From positions 1-44,209 of the forward strand of contig CANLKN010000023.1 in the NCBI GenBank assembly GCA_947491475.1: DNA of 44,209 nucleotides. Reading direction: 5' to 3'. The first letter of the stretch is position 1; the number at the start of each line of letters is the position of its first letter. Below, piece after piece: positions 22,433 through 32,123 of the stretch. Under the pieces are notes generated by a model. It was given only the letters and a program-made list of their open reading frames with translations. It made no database searches and was not told where the DNA came from. Position numbers and translations under genes: made by a program. The DNA comes from Akkermansiaceae bacterium. Its GTDB lineage: Bacteria > Verrucomicrobiota > Verrucomicrobiia > Verrucomicrobiales > Akkermansiaceae.

Positions 22433-23235
22433 GATGGTTCGGGAGAAGCGATCTCGCCAAGAGCATAGCAGTCGGCGCGGAGGAAATCATTCGAAAAGGA
22501 GGAATGCAATCCAAGCCGTGCAAGGAATTCATGATTTCCATCCGTCCCGGTGATCGGGGAGGGAATCAGCCCCAGCCAGGCATGGCCGAGCACCTCAACC
22601 ACAAAGCGGCGGATTTTCTCCACAGCGCGCGCATGCAACGCCGGATCCCTGACGATCCCACCCTTGGAAATATCCTCCCGTTCCAGCTCGAACTGCGGCT
22701 TGATCAGGCAAACCACGCTGCCTCCCTCCTCCAGCAGCGGAAACACCGCAGGCAATACCTTGGTCAGCGAAATGAAGGAAAGATCCATCACCGCGAGGCG
22801 GACCCGCTCGCCGATGTCCTCCGGGGTCATGTGGCGGGCGTTGAATTGTTCTTTGACGATCACCCGCGGGTCGTTGCGCAGTTTCCATACGAGTTGGTTG
22901 GTCCCCACATCCACGGCATGCACCCGCGCCGCGCCGCGCTGGAGCAGGCAATCGGTGAAACCACCGGTCGAGGCCCCCACATCGATGCAGGTCCAGCCGG
23001 TGGGGTCGATCCCGAAAGCATCAAGCGCCGCCTCCAGTTTGAGCCCGCCGCGCCCGACGAAGCGCGGTTTTTCCTTGATCTCTAGCGGTGCTTCACAGGC
23101 GAGCTTGGCGCTTGGTTTATCGATCAAACGACCGCCGCTGCGCACCTCTCCGGCAAGGATCAGGCGCTTTGCCTGCTCGCGGGAGTCACACAGGCCGCGG
23201 GCAACCAGCAGGGAATCCGCGCGATCAGTTTTCAT
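22429..23235 (-). CDS. tlyA: TlyA family rRNA (cytidine-2'-O)-methyltransferase / S4-FtsJ domain protein
   Basis: N-terminal S4 domain (RADSLLVARGLCDSREQAKRLILAGEV), CIDVGASTGGFTDCLLQRGAARVHAVDVG. Stop overlaps the next gene's start as ATGA. Confidence 0.92.
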   Translation of the reverse strand: MKTDRADSLLVARGLCDSREQAKRLILAGEVRSGGRLIDKPSAKLACEAPLEIKEKPRFVGRGGLKLEAALDAFGIDPTGWTCIDVGASTGGFTDCLLQRGAARVHAVDVGTNQLVWKLRNDPRVIVKEQFNARHMTPEDIGERVRLAVMDLSFISLTKVLPAVFPLLEEGGSVVCLIKPQFELEREDISKGGIVRDPALHARAVEKIRRFVVEVLGHAWLGLIPSPITGTDGNHEFLARLGLHSSFSNDFLRADCYALGEIASPEPS

Positions 23236-23465
23236 GGACGCTGGATCGCAGAAACCCCCACTAGCGACAAGCAACAAGCCATTTTTTGATGATTTGCGAA
23301 AACAGTAGCAGCGCGTTTGTGACCGCCGCTCCACCCGAGGGCAGAATGTTGATGGGAAAGAGCTTCGTGCATCTCATCGGCACGGCACTCATAGAGCGAC
23401 AAGCAGCTTGCAGATGACGCTTGGCGCGCTTATCCCTCGTCCCCGCGCGACGCGCCCACAATTCC

Positions 23466-24287
23466 ATGCTCCTCCACTTCTACAAAATGAACGGTGCCGG
23501 CAATGACTTCATCGTCATCGACAATCGCGACCTCTCGATCCAACTCGATGGCGCTACCATCGAAGCCCTCTGCGACCGCAACCGCGGGATCGGCGCTGAC
23601 GGGCTGCTGGCTGTGGAACCTGCCGAACACGGCGCCGATTTCAAATTCCGCTATTACAATGCCGATGGCGGCGAAGCGGAAATGTGCGGCAACGGCGCAC
23701 GCTGCTTCGGCCGCTTCACCGCTCATCTGATCGAGGATGTACCGAACCGTGTGACCTTCGAAACCATCGCCGGCACGCTCGCCGCCGAAATGGTCGGCGA
23801 AAACGTACGCATCGCGATGTCGGAGCCGAAGGATCTCAAGCTCGACACCGGCGCCAGTATTCCCGGCTTGGATGCCTCATTGCATTTCGTCAACACCGGT
23901 GTTCCACACGTTGTGGCCTTCGTTCCCGGAGGTGATGCTTTTGAAGAACTCGACGTCTTCACCCACGGCCGCGCGATCCGCCAGCACCCGGCATTCGCAC
24001 CGGCCGGCACCAATGCGAATTTCGCCACCGTGCTCAAGCCCGGCCACATCGAGATCCGCACCTACGAGCGCGGCGTGGAAGATGAAACGCTCGCCTGTGG
24101 CACTGGCATGGTCGCCTGCGCGTTGATGCATCACTTGCTCACCGCAGCGCCCTCACCGATTCAGGTGGTTGTGGCGGGCGGCGACACGCTGGAAATCGGT
24201 TTCGAAAAATCCGGCGCGCACTCTTTCAAAAACGTCACTCTCACCGGCCCGGCGGATTTCGTCTTCGAAGGCGAGATTGAAATTTGA
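23466..24287 (+). CDS. dapF: Diaminopimelate epimerase
   Basis: FYKMNGAGNDFIVIDNR, GEAEMCGNGARCFGRF, ERGVEDETLACGTGMVACAL. Confidence 0.97.
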   Translation: MLLHFYKMNGAGNDFIVIDNRDLSIQLDGATIEALCDRNRGIGADGLLAVEPAEHGADFKFRYYNADGGEAEMCGNGARCFGRFTAHLIEDVPNRVTFETIAGTLAAEMVGENVRIAMSEPKDLKLDTGASIPGLDASLHFVNTGVPHVVAFVPGGDAFEELDVFTHGRAIRQHPAFAPAGTNANFATVLKPGHIEIRTYERGVEDETLACGTGMVACALMHHLLTAAPSPIQVVVAGGDTLEIGFEKSGAHSFKNVTLTGPADFVFEGEIEI

Positions 24288-24301
24288 ATCTGTTGCAAAG
24301 C

Positions 24302-25238
24302 TCAAGCCCGGCGAAGGTAATCCGGCTTTTGATCACGCTGTGAGGCGGGTGGCACGGCTGCGCTGGCAAAGGAAATCACCGCGCCCACCCCGGCGGCGTG
24401 GGCACCGCCGAGACGCGGTTCCACCTCAAACTCAGGAAACCGGTGGCGGGCGCGCCGTTTCAACCAGAATCCCATTCCGAATGCGGCCAGCAGCACGCCC
24501 GCAATCACCGCCGCCGGAGTTGCGTGGCGTCTCGCGGTTTCCAAATGCGGACGCAACACATCCATCGGACTTGTCTCTGGCTGCGGCACTATTTTCGGCT
24601 TGGCTAGCACCGTTTCACTCTCGGCCGCGCCGCCGAGCATCCGCTCCATCCAGTAAATCCGGATCGACATCTGAACCATGAATGCCTCGATCTGGGCCGC
24701 CGCATGCTCCTCCTTGAGTGCCTGCATCACCGAGTTTTCCAGCGCCCTGCGTTGTTCACTCACCGGCACCACCGCCAGTAGCGAAGGGCTGAGATGAAGT
24801 GTCGTGCGCTGCGGGTCCCCCACAAAAAAGTGCACGACCGCAGCCGGACGACCCTCGTGGAAAAACCGCTCGATCACTTCCTCCACCCACACTTCACGGG
24901 GAATATCCTGATCGGCATGGAAAATATAAACATAGAGATCGATCGCCGAATCACTTGCATGATAATTCAGGAAGCTCAGCCGCTCGCGGAAGTCCACCGG
25001 GGATAGCAAGCCCTGCGGATCAACCAGAAACTTCTCAGGACGCCCGCCGAAGTAAGCATCCCGGAATTCTTCGGGCACTGGGTTTCCCGGCATTTCCACC
25101 GCAGCCGCGTTTTCCATCACCTCACCCACGTCATCCACTGCGGTGCCCGGCGCATCCGGAGCATCGGATTCGAGTGCGCCAAATGCCCAGCCCAATGCAA
25201 GGGCGCTGCAAATGCCGGTGACCCGCAGGACCTTCATT
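24302..25238 (-). CDS. Secreted/membrane protein, TPM-like (divergent), C-terminal TM
   Basis: N-terminal signal MKVLRVTGICSALALGWAFGA; alpha/beta core IDLYVYIFHADQDIPREVWVEEVIERFFHEGRPAAVVHFFVGDPQRTTLHLSPSLL; TM AVIAGVLLAAFGMGFWLKRR. Start overlaps the upstream gene's stop. Confidence 0.6.
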
Positions 25239-25893
25239 TCACCACCTCCGGGGTTGACGGTTTCGCGGCCGAAATCCGGTGGCCATCGCGCATCCGCCGC
25301 ACCGGATCGCCGATCCTTGAGGGCGGCAGCACCTTGCGGCCGAAATGCTCGGGGTTGCGCCGTGCCTGGCAAGAGCGTTTGCACAGCACACTCTCCAAAT
25401 GCGCCAGGGCCCTCACAACCCCTTCCGCATAACGCTCCTCCAGCCAATACGCATGAGCGCGGGTCAGACACTCGAAGGTGTCAGCCTCATCAAGAAACGC
25501 ATCTAATAGATACCCAAAAACAAATCCCGCAGCCTTCGATTCGGGATCGATGGTCAACAGGATGCCCGCTTCATTTGGTTTATCCGGTGGCAGATCTTGA
25601 AAGGCGGAGCGGTTCAGCAACCAGAATCCAAACTGCCGGATATTGGCCACCTCGCCCAGTGCTCCGGTGTAAACCGCCACGAAAAGCTGGGGAAAACTCC
25701 GTGAAATCCGCTCCATCGCCTCCTCCACCCGCTCGCGCTGGCCGCGATTCAGGATGCCGGCGCTATCGGTGAGGCAACGCAGACTCAACTCCTCCGCACC
25801 AAAACGCGCGTCCGCATCGTCGATCGAAAACCCACAATGCGGGCACGACTCCGCCGCTCGGTGGATTCGCTGGACGCATCGCGGACACTTCAT
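25234..25893 (-). CDS. Zinc-ribbon plus TPM (DUF477)-domain protein
   Basis: CPRCVQRIHRAAESCPHCGF zinc ribbon; TPM-like DSAGILNRGQRERVEEAMERISRSFPQLFVAVYTG...NEAGILLTIDPESKAAGFVFGYLLDAFL. Confidence 0.65.
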   Translation of the reverse strand: MKCPRCVQRIHRAAESCPHCGFSIDDADARFGAEELSLRCLTDSAGILNRGQRERVEEAMERISRSFPQLFVAVYTGALGEVANIRQFGFWLLNRSAFQDLPPDKPNEAGILLTIDPESKAAGFVFGYLLDAFLDEADTFECLTRAHAYWLEERYAEGVVRALAHLESVLCKRSCQARRNPEHFGRKVLPPSRIGDPVRRMRDGHRISAAKPSTPEVVK

Positions 25894-26023
25894 GGTTTCA
25901 CTCTGCGGGCTTTTACGAGGACCGTCGTAGTTCGTCAAAGCGAAAGATCAACTAATGTGAAGGATACTTCTCCGGCTTCCCATTTCCAGGCAGGTTTGCA
26001 AACTCGCGCTTCCAAGTTTCACC

Positions 26024-26341
26024 ATGCCCGACTTCACCGAGATCGACCGCGAGGATTTCCGCAATTTGCTGCTGGAGATCGGAAAAATGCGGATGCCTTT
26101 CGGCAAATTCGGCATCAAGGACTATCCGCCTGCGGGTGTGCCGATCATGGACCTGCCGATGGAATACCTCGCCTGGTTTTACGAGCGGGGATTTCCCAAA
26201 GGCCGCCTCGGCGAGTTGATGGCGCAGGTTTTCGAAATCAAATCGGTGGGTATGGACAGCGTGTTCGATCCACTGCGCCAGGCTGCGGGAGGCCGCTACC
26301 CATTGCAGCCAGTTCGTCGCAAATCATTCGGGTTTGATTAA
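26024..26341 (+). CDS. DUF3820 family protein
   Basis: MRMPFGKFG...VPIMDLPMEYLAWFYERGFPKGRLGELMAQVFEIK matches the DUF3820 pattern. Confidence 0.8.
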   Translation: MPDFTEIDREDFRNLLLEIGKMRMPFGKFGIKDYPPAGVPIMDLPMEYLAWFYERGFPKGRLGELMAQVFEIKSVGMDSVFDPLRQAAGGRYPLQPVRRKSFGFD

Positions 26342-26887
26342 GCCAATAGCAGACGCATTCACGATCAACAGATCGGCGGACGATCCCTCGGCCACCTTGC
26401 CGGTGACGGTGACCTTGGAGAGGTTTTGCAAGCCCCCGACTCCCTCGATGGGCTCCTTGAGGACACGACCATTGGCATCGACAATCTGGATGGTTGCGGT
26501 GGCGCGTTTCTTGTCCTCGGGCGAATCGCAGCAGGCGTCCCATGGGGATTCGCATTCGTCGCCGGGCACTTCGTTGCATGCGGTAAGCACATCGGGATCG
26601 CCGAGGATGAAGGCGGCGCGGCCGTCCACAAAGGGCTTCTTGCTACCCATGATGCGGCCGCTGACGGTGATCTCGTCGCCGGGTTTGGCGGTGGTGCGGA
26701 TGGCGGCGATGGATGCGGCTTCGCCTTTCGGAGACGCTGCGAGCACGGTGGCGAGCTCCGGACTAGGTCCGCTGGCGGAAACTCCGGCGGCGGGTGGAGC
26801 TGACTTCTTGTCGCAGGAAACAAGCAGGACGGCGGTGGCTAACAACAGACAGGTAGTTCTGGTTTTCATGTATATTTTCTTGTTCAT
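26324..26887 (-). CDS. Cys-rich lipoprotein with OB-fold-like domain
   Basis: Lipobox LLVSC; GDEITVSGRIMGSKKPFVDGRAAFILGDP; CNEVPGDECESPWDACCDSPEDKK. Start coupled to the upstream permease stop (ATGA). Confidence 0.65.
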   Translation of the reverse strand: MNKKIYMKTRTTCLLLATAVLLVSCDKKSAPPAAGVSASGPSPELATVLAASPKGEAASIAAIRTTAKPGDEITVSGRIMGSKKPFVDGRAAFILGDPDVLTACNEVPGDECESPWDACCDSPEDKKRATATIQIVDANGRVLKEPIEGVGGLQNLSKVTVTGKVAEGSSADLLIVNASAIGLIKPE

Positions 26888-28035
26888 GACATGCGGAGAG
26901 CGGTTGGCAGCGGCGGCTTGAGACAGCGGATGGCGGGCGGCAACGCGCCGAGCAGGCCGAGCAAGATGCCTGTTAGAAGCCCGGTCGTCGCAACGCCCGG
27001 ACCGATCTCGATGGTGAATGCGCCGATGGAAAAAGGAATCGTGCGTCCATCGAGCCACATCATCGCAAGGATCGAGGCGATCAGCGTGCCGATCAGGCAG
27101 GCAAGCGTGCTTTCCTGCACCAGGCTGAGCAACAGCGGCCCGCGGCGGAAACCGATGGCCTGCAAGGTGGCCATCTCGCGGACTCGCGAGGCGAAGGCGG
27201 CGTAAAGCGTGTTCACTCCGCCGAAAAGCGCGCCTGCGGCGATGAGTGCGGCGGTGATCCATGTCATGGCGCGCAGCGGTTTGAAGAAGGCGCTGAGGCG
27301 GGCGTAGTAGTCGCTTTCGCGCAGCGCGCTGAGTTCGAGGTCGAGCCTTTGTTTGGCGAAAAGATCGGCCTCGGCGAAATCCGCGGGATCATCGAGACGC
27401 ACGACCACGCAGGAGAGCGTGTCGCGTTTGGCGATCACCTTGAGGTCGCCGAGTGTGGCCCAGATTTCGGATTCCAGAACGGTGCCTGGGGCGGCGAAAA
27501 TGCCGGAGATTTCCAACTTCTGTCCGTCCACGGTGATCGATCCGCCGGTTTTCAAGTCCCCTTCCCCAAGGCCGAGTTTGCGCCATGCGTAGCGGCCGAG
27601 CATGATCTGCCCGGATGAGGGAAACGCACCTTCCAACAACCGGACCTGCGGATGCACCAGCAGCGCCTGCGGGGTGACGCCGCGGAAAAGCCCCTGCGTG
27701 CGGCGGCCATCGGCCAGGCTGAGATAACTCATGTATTGGATCTCGCCGGAAACCGCGCGCACACCGAGGGCTTCGTGAATGCCGGGAATGCCGGATTCGG
27801 CGATGCCCGCGGCACGTTCCGCCACCTCGCTGCGCTGGATGCTTTCCTCCGATCCCGCGCCGATGAGGATGATGTTGTATTCCGATCCCGAGGCGGCGAG
27901 CACGCGCTTCATGCCGTGGTTGATGGCCACGGCCACCATCACCAGCAGCACCACGGCGGCGCTGCCGCCGATGGTTTGCAGCAGCCTGGACTTGGAGCGG
28001 AACAGGTTCCGCACGGCATAACTGAAGGGAAGCAT
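26884..28035 (-). CDS. ABC transporter permease, FtsX/MacB type
   Basis: N-terminal TM, extracytoplasmic domain, three C-terminal TMs with VREMATLQAIGFRRGPLLLSLVQES. Confidence 0.85.
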   Translation of the reverse strand: MLPFSYAVRNLFRSKSRLLQTIGGSAAVVLLVMVAVAINHGMKRVLAASGSEYNIILIGAGSEESIQRSEVAERAAGIAESGIPGIHEALGVRAVSGEIQYMSYLSLADGRRTQGLFRGVTPQALLVHPQVRLLEGAFPSSGQIMLGRYAWRKLGLGEGDLKTGGSITVDGQKLEISGIFAAPGTVLESEIWATLGDLKVIAKRDTLSCVVVRLDDPADFAEADLFAKQRLDLELSALRESDYYARLSAFFKPLRAMTWITAALIAAGALFGGVNTLYAAFASRVREMATLQAIGFRRGPLLLSLVQESTLACLIGTLIASILAMMWLDGRTIPFSIGAFTIEIGPGVATTGLLTGILLGLLGALPPAIRCLKPPLPTALRMS

Positions 28036-28041
28036 GATGAT

Positions 28042-29190
28042 TTAACTCCGGAGGTTTTTGACAATCGGCTGGGTCATCGCCTGGAACGCGGGCCAGAGCG
28101 AGGCAAAGATGCCTAACAGAAGCGCGGCCGCCACGCCTACGGCGATCACCACGGCGTCCGGACGGATGGCGAGCGTCTGACCTTCGTTGCCCATGGTGAA
28201 ACTCTGCCACTGGAGAAACGCCGCGCCCAGACCGACGCCAAACAGCCCGCCGGCAAGTCCGAGCATGCCGCCCTCGCTGAGGACCAGCCAGCCGATCGCC
28301 TTGCCGGGATAACCGAGCGTGCGCAGCACGGCGTTTTCCTTCACCCGGCCGCGCACGACGAGCAAGAGCGCGTTGGCGATGAGCCCGGCGACGGCGATGA
28401 CCGCGCCGAGACCCAGCCAGCGGGTGAAGCCGATCAGTTCGATCAACTCGGAGGCGGTTTCGGCAAAGAAGGCCTTTTCCGGCCGGGTATCGGTGGGTTC
28501 CTGGCCGGAGCGGAAGAGCTCGTCGATGGCGGCGGAGACGGATGCGAGCTGACCGGAATTGTTCACGCGCACGTTGAACTGCGTGACCACTCCCAGACCG
28601 GCACGCGAGGCTTGTTGGAGGAAGGGCAGCTTCACATAAGCCACATTGTTGTCCTGCGGAAAGGGCGAGCGGATGATGCCGGAAACCGTGACCGTCACGC
28701 CCGCGGCTTCGAAGCGGTCGCCGGGCGTGAGTTTCCGCCGCTGGGCGAAGACTTCGCCTAACAGAGCGCCGTCATCGCGTTTTTTCCATGCCTCCTCGCT
28801 GCCTTCGATGATTTCGATTTCCGGCGCGAACTTGGTGAGCAAATGATCCGGCACGCCACGGAAGGTGATCACATCGAGCGACGCGCCGCAGTTGTTGACG
28901 ACGATCTGCACGGGAACCACCTCGCGCACGCCGTCGATGCGGCGGATTTCATCGGCGTAGTGTTCGGGCAGGCGGCTGGCCGACGGGCAGAAGCGGTTCT
29001 GGCGATAAACCACGAGCGTGGTATCCGCCGCGCCGGCTTCGGTGGCTTTCGCGAGCGAGCGTTGGAGTGTTTCCACCGCCGTGAAAAGAAACATGCCGGA
29101 GGCCACGCCGAGGATGGTCAGCAGCGAGCGCACGCGGTGGCGCGTGAGCTGGAGCCAGGCGAGCTTGAGCAGGTTGAGGGCGGGTGTCAT
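28042..29190 (-). CDS. ABC transporter permease, FtsX/MacB type, with periplasmic Cys motifs
   Basis: HRVRSLLTILGVASGMFLFTAVETL; VKENAVLRTLGYPGKAIGWLVLSEGGMLGL; periplasmic NRFCPSASRLP and NNCGASLDVITFRGVP. Confidence 0.88.
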   Translation of the reverse strand: MTPALNLLKLAWLQLTRHRVRSLLTILGVASGMFLFTAVETLQRSLAKATEAGAADTTLVVYRQNRFCPSASRLPEHYADEIRRIDGVREVVPVQIVVNNCGASLDVITFRGVPDHLLTKFAPEIEIIEGSEEAWKKRDDGALLGEVFAQRRKLTPGDRFEAAGVTVTVSGIIRSPFPQDNNVAYVKLPFLQQASRAGLGVVTQFNVRVNNSGQLASVSAAIDELFRSGQEPTDTRPEKAFFAETASELIELIGFTRWLGLGAVIAVAGLIANALLLVVRGRVKENAVLRTLGYPGKAIGWLVLSEGGMLGLAGGLFGVGLGAAFLQWQSFTMGNEGQTLAIRPDAVVIAVGVAAALLLGIFASLWPAFQAMTQPIVKNLRS

Positions 29191-29876
29191 GCGTGCAGGT
29201 TTTCCAACAGTTGGCCTTTTTCGAGATGCAGCGTGCGGTCGGCGGCGGCGGCGGCCTTGGCGTCGTGGGTGACCATGACGATGGTCTTGGAAAACTCCGC
29301 GGCGAGCTGGCGCAGCAGTTCGAGGATGCGGGTGGCGGAATCGCGGTCGAGGTCGCCGGTCGGCTCGTCGGCGACGAGGATTTCCGGATCAGCGACGATG
29401 GCGCGGGCGATGGCGACGCGTTGTTCCTGGCCGCCGGAGAGTTCGGACGGCGTGTGATGCATGCGGTCGCCGAGAGCGACCAGTGACAGCGCGTTCTCGA
29501 CCCGCTCGTGGCGCTCGCTTTTCGACATGTGGGAAAGCAGCAAGGGCAGCTCGACGTTCTCAAAGGCTGTTAGAACCGGCACAAGATGATAAAGCTGGAA
29601 GATATAACCGACGTGCTTGGCGCGCCAGCGGGTGAGCTCGGAGCGGGAAAGCTTTGCAATCTCGGTGCCGGCGATGATGAGCGATCCCTCGGTGGGCGAA
29701 TCGATGCCGGAGAGCAGGTTGAGCAGCGTGGTTTTCCCGGAGCCGGACGGTCCCATCAGCGCGAGGAACTCGCCTTTGTGCACGTCGAGATCGAGGGCTT
29801 CGAGCGGAGTGACCACGGTGCTGCCCTTGCGGTAGCTTTTGGACAGACCGCGGCATTGGATCATGGGTGGGATCAT
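29187..29876 (-). CDS. ABC transporter ATP-binding protein (LolD/MacB-type)
   Basis: Walker [13 protein letters not shown], signature [15 protein letters not shown], Walker [13 protein letters not shown]. Confidence 0.95.
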   Translation of the reverse strand: MIPPMIQCRGLSKSYRKGSTVVTPLEALDLDVHKGEFLALMGPSGSGKTTLLNLLSGIDSPTEGSLIIAGTEIAKLSRSELTRWRAKHVGYIFQLYHLVPVLTAFENVELPLLLSHMSKSERHERVENALSLVALGDRMHHTPSELSGGQEQRVAIARAIVADPEILVADEPTGDLDRDSATRILELLRQLAAEFSKTIVMVTHDAKAAAAADRTLHLEKGQLLENLHA

Positions 29877-29884
29877 TTTGAAAA

Positions 29885-30000
29885 GAGATTGGAGATTGGA
29901 GATTGGAGATTGGGGATTGGAGATTGGGGATTGGAGATTGGAGATTGGAGATTGGAGATTGGAGATTGGAGATTGGAGATTGGGGATTGGGGATTGGGGA
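29885..30000. repeat. Heptanucleotide tandem array (GAGATTG/GGGATTG), 16 full units plus a partial
   Basis: Read directly: 12 GAGATTG and 4 GGGATTG units from 29885 to 29996, then gggat. Confidence 0.98.
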
Positions 30001-30007
30001 TCGCACC

Positions 30008-31396
30008 TCAGTCGCTTGGATGTAGAGCGGGATTGACGCGCTGACCTTCGCGGAGGTTTTGCGGAGAAAGCACGACCTGCTCGCCGGAACGCAGGCCGTC
30101 GGTGATGCGGGTGTAGCCATCGCGGGTTTCGGCGGACGCCTGCACTTCACGCCTTGTCACGCGTTGTGACTCCGGATCGCAGATCCAGACGCTGCCGCCT
30201 GTGAGAGCGTTTTCCGGCACCCACACGGCGAGCGCTCCGGAGTCCGTTCCGCTGGTGGAAGAGCTGCCGAAAAACTCGACACGGGTGAGCATTTCCGGGC
30301 GCAGCGAGTCGATGGGATCGTTGATGCGGACCTTGGCCTGGAGCGTGTTGCGCTGGACGTCGGCCTCGCCGGTGATGCGGGTGACCTCGCCGGTGAAAAC
30401 CCGGTCGGGCAGCAGGCTGCAGCGGATTTTCACCGGCTGTCCGACACTGAGGCCGGCGGCATCGGCGAGCGGCACATCCACACGGATCTGGAGTTTTTGC
30501 GGCTGATAGAGAATGGCGACCGTCGAGCTCTCCAGGTCGTCCATGGCGAGCATCTTCTTTTGTCCGGGCATGGCGGTCAGGCGCAGCACTCGGCCATCGA
30601 CGGGAGAAACGATGCGGGTGCGTTCGAGCGCGAGTTTCGCCTGATCCACTTTCACGACCGCGGCGGCGATCTCGGCCTCACGGACTCGGGTTTCGATTTC
30701 GAGACGTGCGATTTCCGCCTCGGCCTCGCCGCTGAGAGCTTCTGCGGCGAATGATTGCAAGCGCTCGCGATCACGGCGGAGACGGGCGGAAACCACATCG
30801 GATTCCGGCACGGTGCCTTTTGGCAGATTGGAAAGCCGTTGATGCTGGTCCGCCGCATCTTCCTGAAGCGTGAGCGCTGCCTGGTGAACGGCTTTCACGG
30901 ATTCGAGCTTCTTGCGTGCTGCGGTGATCGAAGCGATGTGGGAGTCGCGCGCGGCGATCAGCGTCCGGTGGTTTTCCTCCGCGGCGGCAAGGGCGAGGCG
31001 GGCGTCGTCATCGACCAAGGTGGCGAGCGTTTCGCCTTTTTTCACCAACTGTCCTTCCAGCACATGCACTTCATCGATCACCCCATCGATGAGCGCGGTG
31101 GCCTTGATGGGCAGCGGATCGGGTTCGATCCAACCGCTGGCCTGGAACAGCATGTTGCCGGTGGTTTTGTTTGATGGAGCAGGCTCGGCCTGATCCGTGG
31201 GCGTCGTCAGAACCGTGGCCACCTCCACATTGGGAGCGGGCAGCAGGCGGTCGCGGAACAGCAGCAGGAACAACAACGCGAAACCCACGGCGATGCCAGC
31301 GGGGATCAGCCACGATGGCATGCGGCGCGGTGGCGGATGATGCCGGGCATCATCCACGGGACGGGTCAGGGATTGGAGTGAGGGTGCGGCTTTCAT
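30008..31396 (-). CDS. HlyD/MacA-like periplasmic adaptor (membrane fusion protein)
   Basis: [20 protein letters not shown]; lipoyl-like [37 protein letters not shown]; coiled coil; [19 protein letters not shown]. Confidence 0.88.
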   Translation of the reverse strand: MKAAPSLQSLTRPVDDARHHPPPRRMPSWLIPAGIAVGFALLFLLLFRDRLLPAPNVEVATVLTTPTDQAEPAPSNKTTGNMLFQASGWIEPDPLPIKATALIDGVIDEVHVLEGQLVKKGETLATLVDDDARLALAAAEENHRTLIAARDSHIASITAARKKLESVKAVHQAALTLQEDAADQHQRLSNLPKGTVPESDVVSARLRRDRERLQSFAAEALSGEAEAEIARLEIETRVREAEIAAAVVKVDQAKLALERTRIVSPVDGRVLRLTAMPGQKKMLAMDDLESSTVAILYQPQKLQIRVDVPLADAAGLSVGQPVKIRCSLLPDRVFTGEVTRITGEADVQRNTLQAKVRINDPIDSLRPEMLTRVEFFGSSSTSGTDSGALAVWVPENALTGGSVWICDPESQRVTRREVQASAETRDGYTRITDGLRSGEQVVLSPQNLREGQRVNPALHPSD

Positions 31397-31499
31397 GGGT
31401 GATGGTTGTGTGGAAGAGTGTCGGTTTGAAAACCGCCATGGAATGCAAGAGCGGCTGTTTGCTGCGGTGGGCGTCTTAAAACGCGCCCTGCGATCCATG

Positions 31500-31514
31500 G
31501 CTGCCGCAGGCAGC
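31500..31514. repeat. Hairpin GCTGCC-GCA-GGCAGC
   Basis: Perfect 6-bp stem in the 292-bp gap between the His-rich gene and the hlyD-like gene. Confidence 0.6.
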
Positions 31515-31643
31515 ACTCCATTCATCGGTGCCACACAGGCCGACCGGGCGCCGATTTTGAAGATGGGCATGATGAATCATGGAAAACAACGCGGGAATGC
31601 TCCGCGAAAATGGACAAGACGAGAGCGCGGTGGGCGCGGGAAT

Positions 31644-31670
31644 GCGGGTTTTCTGTTAGAAAACACCCGC
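31644..31670. terminator. Possible terminator-like hairpin downstream of the His-rich gene
   Basis: GCGGGTTTTC-TGTTA-GAAAACACCCGC (2-nt bulge). No T-tract on either side, so the terminator call is weak. Confidence 0.3.
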
Positions 31671-31688
31671 AACATCGGCGGCGGCGGC

Positions 31689-32051
31689 TCAGATCAACGG
31701 CGGCTTGTCGAGATCCGCACAGGGCGCGTCGGGTGCGCGGGCGGAATCGCTGCGAATCGGCACCAGCGAAAAATGGATGCCGGAAGTTTGCCCGGGATGC
31801 GGGATTTCCGCAGTCATCGGCATGCAGTGCGTGCAGTTGGAGTGATGATGATGATCGAGTGGACACTGCTCATCGTGCGACGAACCGCAGGGAGCATCAT
31901 GCTGAGGCCCGTGATTGTGGCCATCATGATTGCCATGCTCGTGCAGGCGCAATGCGGCGAGAATGTCGCAGGGATCCACGCCGAAGGCGCGCACCTGGAA
32001 ACCGGCGCACACGCCCAGCACAAGCAGCCATATGGAAAGAATCCGCATCAA
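31689..32051 (-). CDS. Secreted His/Cys-rich (putative metal-binding) small protein
   Basis: Signal peptide MMRILSIWLLVLGVCAGFQVRAFG; HEHGNHDGHNHGPQHDAPCGSSHDEQCPLDHHHHSNCTHCMPM. Confidence 0.65.
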   Translation of the reverse strand: MMRILSIWLLVLGVCAGFQVRAFGVDPCDILAALRLHEHGNHDGHNHGPQHDAPCGSSHDEQCPLDHHHHSNCTHCMPMTAEIPHPGQTSGIHFSLVPIRSDSARAPDAPCADLDKPPLI

Positions 32052-32123
32052 CAGGGGCGACCGTCGGCGCGAAACCGCGTGGATTCAAGCAAAAATCCAA
32101 AAGGATGCCGGCGGCTGCGCGCC

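Noticed and set aside
29839-30036. ORFs encoding [13 protein letters not shown] / [12 protein letters not shown] repeats
   Set aside because: These are translations of the 7-nt tandem array, which reads open in several frames; not a plausible gene.
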